Origin: Terriglobia bacterium
GTDB lineage: Bacteria > Acidobacteriota > Terriglobia > Bryobacterales > UBA6623
NCBI GenBank assembly: GCA_009841225.1
Contig: VXMF01000014.1
Location: forward strand, 44,143-108,142
Direction: 5' to 3'
Length of the DNA stretch: 64,000 nt
Shown here: piece after piece, positions 27,681 through 36,611 of the stretch
Layout: each line of letters opens with the position of its first letter
Position numbering within the stretch: position 1 is the stretch's first letter
The notes under the pieces: generated by a model
What the model was told of the DNA's origin: nothing
Database searches by the model: none
The model's input: only the letters and a program-made list of their open reading frames with translations
Position numbers and translations under genes: made by a program

Positions 27681-27709
27681 TGCCACGCCTCCGACACCGG
27701 TGATAGTAT
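27680..27709 (+). promoter_or_regulatory. Sigma-70-type promoter with extended -10
   Basis: TTGCCA (27680-27685) as -35, 18-bp spacer, TAGTAT (27704-27709) as -10 preceded by T-G-A, the extended -10 TGn. Transcription would begin near 27716, giving a ~143-base leader before the receptor start. Confidence 0.55.
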
Positions 27710-27858
27710 GGCGGCCGGGAAAATCGCGAGCGGAGCAGAGAGGGGTCCACAAAGTGCTCTGGCCGTAGCGTCGCAGAGGTTCTCAAGCAGGGTTGTGTCC
27801 CCGCCTGCCGACAATCACTGGGCGCACGCGCAGCGAAGCTCGCGGTGAAGGAGAACGG

Positions 27859-30800
27859 ATGAACGTGCGAAACAGCTTCAATCGTTGCAGCCAACTCGGC
27901 TACGTAGTGCTCTTGATTTTGGTCCCGCTGGCCTTGTGGGGCCAGGCAGACCGCGGGACCATCAACGGAACCGTCACTGATGAAACGGGAGCGGTGATCC
28001 CCGGGGCGAAGGTGGAGATCACCAACGCGAGAACGGGTGTTGTCACTACGACGGAGACGGGCATCAACGGCGTGTATTACATGCCGAACATGCTCTTCGG
28101 CGAGTACAACATCGCTGCCGAGTCTGACGGATTCAAGCGTGCCGAAGTGTTAGGACTCCGCCTGAATGTTGGTTCCGAGATCCAACAGTCGTTCGCGCTT
28201 GAGATCGGCGCCGTGACCGAGACAGTCGAGGTCAGCGCCGCCCAGGTGCAGGTGCAGACCACTTCCGGTGCCGTCGGGTCGGCGGTGCAGATCGAGCAGA
28301 TGATGGAGCTGCCGCTTGCCGGCCGCAACATCTTCAACTTGGTCAACCTCGTTCCGGGGGCGTACCGGTCGCGCAATGGAAACATCTCCATTGGTGGCGG
28401 GCGCACCAGATCCGCCGGTTCCTACATCGACGGAATCAACAACACGCGCGGCGGACTCGGCGTGCAGAACATCGAGATGACCCCGCCGATTGATTCCATG
28501 CAGGAGTTCAAGGTTGAGGTCAATTCCATGGGCGCAGAGTACGGGCGCAGTTCCGCCGGCGCCGTTCAGGCGGCCACCAGGAGTGGGACGAACGAGTACC
28601 ACGGCAGCATCTACCACTTCGTGCGCAACGATGTCTTCGACGCGATCGGCTGGAACCAAGTGAGCAAGCCCACGTTGCGGCGCAACCAGGGCGGCGTGTC
28701 GATCGGCGGTCCCATCAAAAAGAACAAGACGTTTTTCTTCGTCAACTCCGACCTGTTCCTGAATCCGTTCACGCGGGATCGGATTCGCAGTGTCGGTCGC
28801 CCGGAGTTCCGAACCGGCGATTTCTCGCAGGCCTTCCAAAACCGGCGCGGCAGTCCCGTCCTCGTGCCGATCCATGACCCGAACACTCGCAAGGCTGGCT
28901 CGTTCACCCGGCCGCGCCTTTCGGATCCGTTCCCGAACCAACAGATTCCGGCGGACCGGTTCGACCCGGTCGCAGTCAAGGCGCTGAGCTACCTGCCTCA
29001 GCCAACGCCAGGCTGGGAACCGCGCAACCTAGCCAACCAAGCCGGGAACTGGGTCGAGCAGATTCCACGGAACGTGACGCGGACGTACAACACGATCAAG
29101 ATCAACCACAACTACACCGCGAAGTGGAGCACGTTCCTGAGGACGATCATCAGCAAGAACGCGGTCGTCGACGCGTATTCGGACGGTTACGGCGTGGCCG
29201 ACCCGAACGCGATCAACAACGAGCAACTCCGCCAGAACTGGGGGTTGAACAACACCTACATGTTCAGTCCCACGAACTTCGTGGCCGTGTTGGTCGGCTT
29301 CAACCGTGTCTACATCGACCGCTTCTCTGGTGATTGCTGCGACACGGACTACGCCGAACTGTTCGGAATGCCCGGGTTTGAGAAGGGCGGGGAAGCGTTC
29401 CCGCGATTCAACTTCAACAGCCGCATTCCTATGACCGGCATCGGAGCCGGCTATGCGAAGCGCGTCGCTGCCTTCACGAATTTCGACTACGAAGCCAACT
29501 TCACTCGCATCCAAGGCGACCATACGCTCAAGTACGGGGGGAAGTACACCTCCTTCCAAGGCAACGAACTTGCCAGACCGCAGCCTTCTGGCAACTGGAA
29601 CTCCAGGGGCGAGTACACCAGGAAATGGCCAGCAAGGGGTGGCGGGGATGTCAACACCGGCGTCGGACTCGCGGACTTCCTTCTAGGTCATGTCTGGAAT
29701 CTGGACGCGCGCGTCGCCGCGCCGATCGGCAAACGGATCAAGTACTGGTCGGGATACTTCCAAGACGATTGGAGGGTCACGCCAAGGCTCACGCTGAATC
29801 TCGGCGTGCGCTACGAAACCGAGACGCCCATCTACGAGGTTGGCGGGCGCATGAACGGCTTCTGCGAGTTCTGCCCGCACCCGCTGGCCGGCCAGAACGG
29901 AATACCCGAAGGAGCGATCGGCAAGGTGCTCTTCCCGAATAGGGACGGCACGGGCAAGTACCTCTGGCAATGGGACAAGAACAACATCGCACCGCGTTTC
30001 GGCTTCGCATACCGCCTCAAGGCGGACTCGTCCATGGTGCTCCGAGGTGGGTTCGGGATCTTCTTCGGCAATCCCTACGACCGCAACTCGATTCAGCCCG
30101 GCCGTGCAGGGTTCGACAACATCTTCCGTCGGCGCAATGGCCTCAACAGCTACCTTCGGGATGGCCTGCCAGCAGGAGCACTCGACGACATCCCCGAGGC
30201 GGAGTTGAACGGAGGTTTCGGTGCCGTTGGGACCCGTTTCCCGACCTCCACGATCCAGTACTGGAACCAAGATCGGGTTTTGCCCTATTCCCAGAACTTC
30301 AACCTCACGCTCCAGACTAGGTGGAAGAATACGCTCTGGGAGTTCGGCCTGCTCGGGGCTCTGGCTAGGCACCAAGCCTACAACAACATCAACATCAATC
30401 AGATTCACCCTGATGACCTGGCGGCGGCCAACGCTCCAGGAGTCACTGCCGCCCAGAAGGAACTCTTCCTGCCTTGGACGGCGTGGGCTGGCCGCGCGGA
30501 CCAGATTCAGCTGATGTCGCCGAACTGGGGGATCTCGAATTACTACGCTGCCACGTTCAAGACCGAACGGCGCATGAAGAACGGTATGGGCTGGACGATT
30601 TCGTACACGCATACGCAGTGGATCGACAACATCCGGTTCATCGGGAATGCAGACACCTTCGGGAATAACTACTACCCGCAGTCGGTGTACGACTTGAGGA
30701 ACGAACGGGCAAGTTCAGCGAGCCGGCTGCCGCACCGACTGGTTTCCGCGCCGATGTACGACCTGCCTTTCGGCCACAACCGACGCTGGGGCAAGCAGTG

Positions 30801-31308
30801 GCCCAAGCTCCTCAATGCTATCGCGGGCGGCTGGCAGGTGTCCGCCATCAACATGATGCAGAGCGGGGGGTATATCGGAACGGTCGTCCAAGGCGGACAG
30901 AACATCAAGGGCGATTTCTCGTTCGGTCACACGCTGCGGCCCAACTTGACGGGCGCTCCGTTCGAGCACCCGACACAGAGCGCTCCCACACCGAACTTCA
31001 ACGGCGCGATCGACTGGCTGAACCCGGACGCGTTCGCGGTTCCGGATCGATTCACCCTCGGTGACGCTGCCCGCAACCTGCCGGGCATTCGCGGGCCGTG
31101 GTTGTTTGACCTGGACATGTTGCTGGCGAAGAACTTCTACTGGGGCGAGAGATGGCGGGCGCAGTTCCGCGCCGAAGTCTTCAGCATGACCAACACCCCG
31201 CACTTCGCACTGCCCAACACATCAGTTGGCAGCGGCAATTTCGGCCTCGTCACGGGCACCTACGGTGGGCGCCGAGTCATGGAGTTCGGCATGCGGATCA
31301 CCTTCTAA
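27859..31308 (+). CDS. Oar-like TonB-dependent receptor with N-terminal carboxypeptidase-regulatory domain
   Basis: A 1149-residue outer-membrane protein. It has a signal peptide (residues 1-30) and a CarboxypepD_reg/Cna-B-like domain (residues ~33-115, G-T-I-N-G-T-V-T-D-E-T-G-A-V-I-P-G-A). A plug follows (P-L-A-G-R-N-I-F-N-L near 158; M-Q-E-F-K-V near 215), then a large beta-barrel ending in the aromatic residue of M-R-I-T-F. Such receptors are greatly expanded in Acidobacteria and are thought to import oligosaccharides or peptides with TonB energy. ATG 27859 is fixed by the strong GAAGGAG five bases upstream. No SusD partner follows. Regulation is probably by an activator at the upstream direct repeats. 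Confidence 0.93.
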   Translation: MNVRNSFNRCSQLGYVVLLILVPLALWGQADRGTINGTVTDETGAVIPGAKVEITNARTGVVTTTETGINGVYYMPNMLFGEYNIAAESDGFKRAEVLGLRLNVGSEIQQSFALEIGAVTETVEVSAAQVQVQTTSGAVGSAVQIEQMMELPLAGRNIFNLVNLVPGAYRSRNGNISIGGGRTRSAGSYIDGINNTRGGLGVQNIEMTPPIDSMQEFKVEVNSMGAEYGRSSAGAVQAATRSGTNEYHGSIYHFVRNDVFDAIGWNQVSKPTLRRNQGGVSIGGPIKKNKTFFFVNSDLFLNPFTRDRIRSVGRPEFRTGDFSQAFQNRRGSPVLVPIHDPNTRKAGSFTRPRLSDPFPNQQIPADRFDPVAVKALSYLPQPTPGWEPRNLANQAGNWVEQIPRNVTRTYNTIKINHNYTAKWSTFLRTIISKNAVVDAYSDGYGVADPNAINNEQLRQNWGLNNTYMFSPTNFVAVLVGFNRVYIDRFSGDCCDTDYAELFGMPGFEKGGEAFPRFNFNSRIPMTGIGAGYAKRVAAFTNFDYEANFTRIQGDHTLKYGGKYTSFQGNELARPQPSGNWNSRGEYTRKWPARGGGDVNTGVGLADFLLGHVWNLDARVAAPIGKRIKYWSGYFQDDWRVTPRLTLNLGVRYETETPIYEVGGRMNGFCEFCPHPLAGQNGIPEGAIGKVLFPNRDGTGKYLWQWDKNNIAPRFGFAYRLKADSSMVLRGGFGIFFGNPYDRNSIQPGRAGFDNIFRRRNGLNSYLRDGLPAGALDDIPEAELNGGFGAVGTRFPTSTIQYWNQDRVLPYSQNFNLTLQTRWKNTLWEFGLLGALARHQAYNNININQIHPDDLAAANAPGVTAAQKELFLPWTAWAGRADQIQLMSPNWGISNYYAATFKTERRMKNGMGWTISYTHTQWIDNIRFIGNADTFGNNYYPQSVYDLRNERASSASRLPHRLVSAPMYDLPFGHNRRWGKQWPKLLNAIAGGWQVSAINMMQSGGYIGTVVQGGQNIKGDFSFGHTLRPNLTGAPFEHPTQSAPTPNFNGAIDWLNPDAFAVPDRFTLGDAARNLPGIRGPWLFDLDMLLAKNFYWGERWRAQFRAEVFSMTNTPHFALPNTSVGSGNFGLVTGTYGGRRVMEFGMRITF

Positions 31309-31387
31309 CCGGCTTCCAGCCAAGGCTGCCCCCAAGGCATCGCGCCGCGGGGCGGCCTCTGGCCCCTTCCCGGCCGGGTATTCACCT

Positions 31388-31410
31388 GCGGGTGGCGTGC
31401 TGCGACCCGC
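31388..31410. terminator. Stem-loop in the convergent gap after the receptor gene
   Basis: GCGGGT (31388-31393) pairs with ACCCGC (31405-31410); GTGCT (31398-31402) and AGCAC (31416-31420) offer an alternative stem. The rest of the 227-base gap 31309-31535 shows nothing recognisable. Candidate terminator only, no T-run. Confidence 0.3.
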
Positions 31411-31535
31411 CCGCTAGCACGGGCATTGGTCGCCCGAGCCCTGGGGCAGTTCGCCGCTTCGGCCTGCGCGAACCGCGGCACACGAGCCGGCCTTCTGAAA
31501 CAGCACCCGGCGCCGGAGTTCCGAGCGGCTCTGCG

Positions 31536-33329
31536 CTAGGCCGAGTAGCCGCCCGACTCGAGGATCCGCGCGGCGATCCGATCCCGCGCCGCCGGGAGGT
31601 CTGCAGGAGCGGGGCCGGTCAGCCGCAGGAAAGCGCTCCACGTGCTCTCCACCTCAGCACCATCGCCGCCAGCGCCGATCACGAGTCCGCCGAGTTCCCG
31701 TACCGTGCCCAGAGACTGCTGGAGCAGCACGGTGAGCATGTCGCGAGCGTTGCCGCCACGCCCGTCCGATGCAAGCTTCGCGGTTCGCAGCAGGGCAGAT
31801 TCAGCGGCGTAGACCTCTGCCGCCATGTCGCCCACGGCGGCGGCGACCTCTTGCTGCCGATCCAGCGCAGCGCCGAATCTCCGGTATGCGAGGCCCGCCA
31901 TGCGCAAGGTAGCCTTTCGCATGCGGTCAACGATGTCGTGCTGCTCGGCCAAATCGGCGGACTCGTCGACAGCCAGGGCAGAGTCTGCAGGGTCCCCTGC
32001 CGCTTGCGCGACCGCCGTCAGCAAGTCCAGGCGTCCCTGGCCTGCGCGCTTGAGCAGCATGCCGGTCGTCAGCAGGCGATTGATCTCGTTCGTGCCCTCA
32101 AAGATGCGGTTGATACGGGAATCTCGATAGTTGCGTTCGACCGCATAGTCTTCGTGGTAGCCGTAGCCGCCGTGGATTTGCACGGCTTCGTCTGTCGTGA
32201 AGTCGAGCGCCTCCGACACGTAGACCTTGGCGATAGAGCACTCAATGGCGTACTCCTCAACAGCCTTGAGCGTCTGTCGCGCTGCCTCGGGACTGTCCCA
32301 TGACACGCCTGCCAGCCTCGCGTCGATCATTCCCGACGTGCGGTACACCATCGACTCGCTCGCGAATGCCCGCACCGCCATGTCCGCCAGCTTCTGGCGG
32401 ATGGCCCCGAAATTGGCGATTGGCTGCCCGAACGCCTTGCGCTGCAACGCGTACGAGGCCGAATCCGAGATCGAGTCCTTGGCGCCGCCCACGCATGCGG
32501 CTGCCAGCTCCAAGCGTCCCATGTTGAGGACGTTAAATGCGATTACGTGCCCGCGTCCGATCTCGCCGAGCACGTTCTCGACCGGTACGTGGACGTTGTC
32601 AAGGTAGAGCGCCGTTGTCGAACTGCCGCGCAGTCCCATCTTGTGCTCTTCGGCCCCCGGCTGGACGCCGTCAAACTCGCGTTCGACCAAGAATGCCGTG
32701 AACTGTTCGCCGTCGACCTTCGCGAACACCGTGTACAGGTCCGCCCAGCCCCCGTTCGAGATCCACATCTTCTGGCCGCTCAGCACGTAGTGCTTGCCGT
32801 CCGGAGAGAGTTCGGCACGCGTGAGCGAATTCTGCGAGTCGCTGCCGGCTTGCGGCTCGCTCAGGCAGTAGGCCGCCAGCAACTCACCCGTGACCATCCG
32901 AGGAAGGTACCGCTGCCGCTGTTCCTCGTTTCCGAAGAAAACCAAGGGCAATGTGCCGATGCCAGCGTGGGCACCGTAGGTGGTCGAGAACGATGCGTAG
33001 CCGCCCATCGCCTCGGCTACCAGCATCTGCGTGGTGATGTCCAACTCGAGCCCGTCATGCCGCTCCGGCACGAGGATGCCGAGCAGCCCAAGCTCGGCAG
33101 ACTGTTCGATCAACTGTCGGGCCAAGCCCGGCTCCTTGCGTTCGAATTCCGCAATTCGCGGCACAACCTCCGCTTCCACAAAGCGTTTCGTCGTGGCCAG
33201 CGCTTGGCGCTGCGCCTCGGTGTAGTCCTCCGGAGTGAAGACGGTGCCGGCGTCGCAGGCCGCGATCAGAAAGTGGCCGCCCACGGGAGCTTGCACGGCC
33301 GGAAAATCGGCTAGGGCTGTTGCAGACAT
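31536..33329 (-). CDS. Acyl-CoA dehydrogenase, long form
   Basis: A 597-residue flavoprotein. The first ~420 residues carry the family signatures: A-Y-C-L-S-E-P-Q-A-G-S-D near 165, M-W-I-S-N-G-G near 198, and the Q-I-H-G-G-Y-G-Y region followed by N-R-I-F-E-G-T-N-E-I near 410. The ~170-residue C-terminal extension is typical of the VLCAD/ACAD9-like group and absent from short- and medium-chain enzymes. It catalyses FAD-dependent alpha,beta-desaturation of an acyl-CoA; chain length cannot be told from sequence alone. No electron-transfer flavoprotein gene is adjacent. Confidence 0.93.
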   Translation of the reverse strand: MSATALADFPAVQAPVGGHFLIAACDAGTVFTPEDYTEAQRQALATTKRFVEAEVVPRIAEFERKEPGLARQLIEQSAELGLLGILVPERHDGLELDITTQMLVAEAMGGYASFSTTYGAHAGIGTLPLVFFGNEEQRQRYLPRMVTGELLAAYCLSEPQAGSDSQNSLTRAELSPDGKHYVLSGQKMWISNGGWADLYTVFAKVDGEQFTAFLVEREFDGVQPGAEEHKMGLRGSSTTALYLDNVHVPVENVLGEIGRGHVIAFNVLNMGRLELAAACVGGAKDSISDSASYALQRKAFGQPIANFGAIRQKLADMAVRAFASESMVYRTSGMIDARLAGVSWDSPEAARQTLKAVEEYAIECSIAKVYVSEALDFTTDEAVQIHGGYGYHEDYAVERNYRDSRINRIFEGTNEINRLLTTGMLLKRAGQGRLDLLTAVAQAAGDPADSALAVDESADLAEQHDIVDRMRKATLRMAGLAYRRFGAALDRQQEVAAAVGDMAAEVYAAESALLRTAKLASDGRGGNARDMLTVLLQQSLGTVRELGGLVIGAGGDGAEVESTWSAFLRLTGPAPADLPAARDRIAARILESGGYSA

Positions 33330-33385
33330 CGGATTACTCGCTGGCTTTAGTCTAGACCGCGACGGGCCGAACTGCCTTGGCCCGG

Positions 33386-34459
33386 CTAGCGCTGCAGTCT
33401 CAGGGCGTATGCTTCGAATGCGATCTGCTTCTGCACGTTCAGGCGCTGGAGCTGTTCCAGCTCTTGAAGCGCGACTACCGCCCGCTCGAGCCAGGGAAAG
33501 CTCAGCCGGGGTGCCAGCTGTTCCAACTCGTGGGCGATGTCGTGATGCACGAGGTTGGCGGGGGCCTTGACGCGCACCAGCAGCAGGTCCCGCAGGAGCG
33601 AGTGCAGCATCGCGGCCAGCCGGTCGATCTGCCCCGATTCGCCTCTGCCGAGCGAGCCGATCTCAACAGACAGCTTGGCGAACTCGCCGCGCTTCAGCGC
33701 CGCTCGGAGCAGGGCTAGCATCGCTCCTCGACGACGCACGAACTCTTCCATGTCCAGCGTGATCGCCGCGCCTGGGCTGCCTTCCGCCCACGCGCTGACC
33801 AGAGCGCGGTCCTTCTCGGCAACCTCGTGCCGCGATTGCATGAATTCGTCCATTTCGCTCCGCGCCAAGGGGGAAAAGTAGAACGGGATGGCGCGGGAGC
33901 GTATGGTCGGCAGGAGGGCAAACGGGTTCTCGGACGTCAGGATGATCGTCAGGCTGGCAGCCGGCTCCTCCAAGGTCTTCAACAGCGCGTTCGAAGCTTC
34001 CTCGGTGGCGCGATCGGCGTGTTCGAGCACGAAGATCCTGCGACGCCCCTCTGCCGGAGCGAGGCGAGCCGACTCGCGTAGCATGCGAGCTTGATCGATC
34101 GATAGCAGCTGCATCGGCCCGTCCGGGGGAAAAATGAGTACATCCGGGTGCATCGCGACCACGAGCGGAGCGCCCTTGCGCTTCTCCGCCGACAGCTTGC
34201 GCCGTGCCTCGATCCTCTCGCGAAACTGCTCCGACGACAGGTCGCCTTCGAGGATCCTCGTGCAGGCAGAGCATTCGCCGCACGGCTGGCCTGGCCCGGA
34301 CGCGCAGTTCATCCCGGCCGCCAAGTGGCGGGCCAGCGTGGCCTTGCCGATGCCTCGCCTTCCGGCGAACAGCAGCGTCTGCGGCAGGCGATCCTCGGAT
34401 ACCATTCGCCAGAGCGATGCGGCGATGCGTTGATGGCCGAAAAACCGGGGGGTCGGCAT
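33386..34459 (-). CDS. holB: DNA polymerase III delta' subunit
   Basis: A 357-residue AAA+ clamp-loader subunit. It has a Walker-A-like G-R-R-G-I-G-K-A near 33-40, a four-cysteine zinc module (C-A-S-G-P-G-Q-P-C-G-E-C-S-A-C, residues 51-66), the sensor region L-K-T-L-E-E-P, and an I-R-S-R-A helix. Unlike E. coli delta', the P-loop keeps G-K, so nucleotide binding is possible; many bacterial HolB proteins show this. Its start shares one base with the tmk stop (TGATG), and tmk-holB adjacency is a classic bacterial arrangement. Confidence 0.93.
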   Translation of the reverse strand: MPTPRFFGHQRIAASLWRMVSEDRLPQTLLFAGRRGIGKATLARHLAAGMNCASGPGQPCGECSACTRILEGDLSSEQFRERIEARRKLSAEKRKGAPLVVAMHPDVLIFPPDGPMQLLSIDQARMLRESARLAPAEGRRRIFVLEHADRATEEASNALLKTLEEPAASLTIILTSENPFALLPTIRSRAIPFYFSPLARSEMDEFMQSRHEVAEKDRALVSAWAEGSPGAAITLDMEEFVRRRGAMLALLRAALKRGEFAKLSVEIGSLGRGESGQIDRLAAMLHSLLRDLLLVRVKAPANLVHHDIAHELEQLAPRLSFPWLERAVVALQELEQLQRLNVQKQIAFEAYALRLQR

Positions 34460-35127
34460 CAGTTACTCCGCGCCACGAAGCCGTGCGCTTCGAGCGCAGG
34501 AAGTACCGCGGCCATCACGCGCTCAAAGACCTCTGAGACCGAGCCGTCCGCTGCGATACGTCGGATTCGCTGCGGCTGGTCAGCATGCATGTGTGCGTAT
34601 CCATCCCGCACGCGCAGGAAGAACTCCAGCGCCTCTGACTCCATGCGGTCCCCGCCGGCGCTCCCGCCGGACTCTCGCTTGCCCGCTCTTGCCAGTGCGG
34701 CCGCCGGCTCGATGTCCAGCCAGAGCGTCAGGTCCGGCTGCAAGTCCCCGCAGGCGACTTCGCTCAACTGTTGCACTGCGGCGGAGCCTAGTCCTCGACC
34801 GTAGCCTTGATAGGCAAAGCTCGCATCCGTGAAACGGTCGCAAACCACGACTTGACCGGCATCTAGGGCCGGGCGAATGACTTCTGCCAAGTTTTGCGCC
34901 CGTGACGCGAAGAACAGCAGCAACTCGGTCATCGGCTCGATGCCATGGTTCCGGGCATCGAGCAGCACGCTTCGAATCAGTCGTCCTATCGCTGTTCCGC
35001 CGGGCTCTTGCGCGAGCAGCGTCGGCAGGCCCAGTGCCGCCAGCCGTTCCACCAAGAGCCGGATCTGGGTTGTCTTGCCGCAACCATCGATTCCCTCGAA
35101 GCTGACGAAGAATCCGACCCTTGGCAA
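34459..35127 (-). CDS. tmk: Thymidylate kinase
   Basis: A 222-residue kinase phosphorylating dTMP to dTDP. Motifs are the P-loop F-E-G-I-D-G-C-G-K-T-T (9-19), D-R-F-T-D-A-S-F-A-Y-Q-G-Y-G-R-G near 98, and the L-D-I-E-P strand. The start is TTG 35127: there is no in-frame ATG or GTG at the right place, it leaves the usual handful of residues before the P-loop strand, and TATAAT lies only six bases upstream, consistent with a leaderless message. A second promoter may exist about 150 bases further upstream. It is coupled to holB through TGATG. Confidence 0.95.
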   Translation of the reverse strand: MPRVGFFVSFEGIDGCGKTTQIRLLVERLAALGLPTLLAQEPGGTAIGRLIRSVLLDARNHGIEPMTELLLFFASRAQNLAEVIRPALDAGQVVVCDRFTDASFAYQGYGRGLGSAAVQQLSEVACGDLQPDLTLWLDIEPAAALARAGKRESGGSAGGDRMESEALEFFLRVRDGYAHMHADQPQRIRRIAADGSVSEVFERVMAAVLPALEAHGFVARSN

Positions 35128-35133
35128 GTTGCG

Positions 35134-35139
35134 ATTATA
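35134..35139 (-). promoter_or_regulatory. Consensus -10 six bases before the tmk start
   Basis: TATAAT on the minus strand ends 6 bases before TTG 35127. No good -35 is visible at 16-18 bp. Transcription would start at the first base of the start codon. Confidence 0.5.
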
Positions 35140-35283
35140 TGGGACTTATAAGGTCCACTTGACGGAGCCGAGTCTCGCCTACGGTTCTGGCACGACGCGC
35201 GGCCCAACGGCCCACGTTAGCGTGCCGGCGGCTAAAGTCCCGGCCGCCAAGGGATTAGCTGTAGCTTCTCCCCTCACGCTTTC
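35140..35283 (-). other. Structured leader upstream of tmk
   Basis: About 145 bases between a distal promoter and tmk with several inverted repeats. GGCGGC (35227-35232) pairs with GCCGCC (35243-35248), TTAGC (35217-35221) with GCTAA (35231-35235), and a near-palindrome GGAC-TTATAA-GGTCC lies at 35142-35156. It matches no riboswitch I know. Confidence 0.3.
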
Positions 35284-35311
35284 AGTATACCAACTTCGAA
35301 CGCCAAGTCAG
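35284..35311 (-). promoter_or_regulatory. Possible distal tmk promoter
   Basis: On the minus strand CTGACT (35306-35311) and TATACT (35284-35289) are separated by 16 bp, giving a start near 35277 and a leader of about 150 bases before tmk. Confidence 0.35.
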
Positions 35312-35347
35312 CGCAATTCCCGATCGTATCCTCACCCATCCAGCCAG

Positions 35348-36502
35348 TTAGTCCAAGGCGGTGACGGTGCGGATTACCTCTAGATTGCCGTTCTCAAGGC
35401 GGAACAGTGTGAAATCGGCGGCTTGTCCGGGAGTGAGGTATTCCGCCCGCTCCGCCAGGCCCATCGCCGCTCCCGGATTCGAGCAGGCTAGTCGCGTAGC
35501 TTCGTGCAAGGTCAGCCCAGCGAATCGCATGGCGTTCTCGACGCCGCGATCCATGCTCAGCGCGGATCCCGCCAGGCGCCGGCTGCTGGTGAGCTCGACC
35601 CGGCGGCTAGGCAACAGTTCGACTTGCTGCTCGCCCAGCTGGTATATGCCCGGCTCGCAATGGGCCGGTGCGACCGCATCGGTGACGAGAATCGATCGGT
35701 GCGGCCCCTTGGCGCGCAGTGCGACCTTGACGAATGCCGGCGGCAGGTGAATCCCATCGATGATCAGGCCTGCGTAGAGGCGATCGTCAGCCATCTGGTG
35801 GACGATGTAGTTGTCGTGCCTCGGGACCCTCGCGTGCGCGCCGTTGCCCAGGTGAGTGCTCATCGTCGCGCCAGCGTGGACCGCGTCGGCGATCTGTGCT
35901 GACGTGGCGTTGGTATGTCCGATCGAGACGACCACGTCGTTGGCTACCATGTGCTCGATCACGCCGGGCGCTTCGTCGTGTTCGGGGCTGAGCGTGACGA
36001 TCCGGATGCCCCCTTCCGCTGCGTCCTGAAAGCGCGCGAACTCTTCGATGCTGGGCGAACGCACGTGCTGCTGCGGGTGCGCCCCGCGCGGTCCATCATC
36101 CGGTGAGATCCACGGCCCTTCGACGTGGAAGCCGAGCATTGCGGAGCCGTTGGAGATGGTGCGCCGGGCCACGGCTAGATTCCGGAGCGAGCCTCGCATG
36201 TCCCGTCCAGATCCGGTGATCACGGTGGGGTAGAAGCGCGCGACACCGGTCGAACGCTGGACTTCAATGGAGCAGGCGATATCGTCCGCGGGCGTGTTCG
36301 GGTCGTTGTAATCCACGCCGGCGAAGCCGTTCACCTGTAGGTCCACCCATCCCGGGGAAACGAAGTGCTCCGCCTCGTCGGCGATGGCCTCAAGCGCGGA
36401 AATCCTGCCGCCGCTCGCGCTTATCGCTAGTGTTTCGCCGGTTCCGGGATGGATACCGCTCACGGTCTCGGCTCCGGCAACTGCCACGGGTCTGCTCGAC
36501 AT
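35348..36502 (-). CDS. nagA: N-acetylglucosamine-6-phosphate deacetylase
   Basis: A 384-residue amidohydrolase-superfamily enzyme. Motifs are P-G-W-V-D-L-Q-V-N-G near residue 50 (the Q-x-N-G form typical of NagA instead of H-x-H), H-V-E-G-P-W-I near 125, I-G-H-T-N-A near 193, T-H-L-G-N-G near 215 and V-T-D-A-V-A-P for the catalytic aspartate. It hydrolyses GlcNAc-6-phosphate to glucosamine-6-phosphate and acetate, and complements anmK in amino-sugar use. CATAAT (36511-36516 on this strand) lies 8 bases before ATG, without a Shine-Dalgarno, so the message may be leaderless. Confidence 0.92.
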   Translation of the reverse strand: MSSRPVAVAGAETVSGIHPGTGETLAISASGGRISALEAIADEAEHFVSPGWVDLQVNGFAGVDYNDPNTPADDIACSIEVQRSTGVARFYPTVITGSGRDMRGSLRNLAVARRTISNGSAMLGFHVEGPWISPDDGPRGAHPQQHVRSPSIEEFARFQDAAEGGIRIVTLSPEHDEAPGVIEHMVANDVVVSIGHTNATSAQIADAVHAGATMSTHLGNGAHARVPRHDNYIVHQMADDRLYAGLIIDGIHLPPAFVKVALRAKGPHRSILVTDAVAPAHCEPGIYQLGEQQVELLPSRRVELTSSRRLAGSALSMDRGVENAMRFAGLTLHEATRLACSNPGAAMGLAERAEYLTPGQAADFTLFRLENGNLEVIRTVTALD

Positions 36503-36599
36503 GGAGTCCCATTATGGCCCGCCACCGTGCTGGGGCCGTCGGCCGGGGTGAAGGCGGCAGATGCTGGCGGCGTCTGCATCTGTTTGATTCGGGGAGTGT

Positions 36600-36605
36600 T
36601 AGTAT
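36600..36605 (+). promoter_or_regulatory. -10 hexamer six bases before a TTG start
   Basis: TAGTAT ends 6 bases before TTG 36612, the same geometry as tmk. The ATG formed at 36604 opens only a three-codon frame. Confidence 0.35.
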
Positions 36606-36611
36606 GAATCA

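Larger units (their letters stand above)
27525..27858 (+). promoter_or_regulatory. Regulatory region of the Oar-like receptor
   Basis: A 334-base gap holding no credible gene. It contains the direct repeats at 27646-27680, the promoter at 27680-27709, a leader of about 140 bases, and the Shine-Dalgarno GAAGGAG at 27847-27853, five bases before ATG 27859. Confidence 0.6.
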
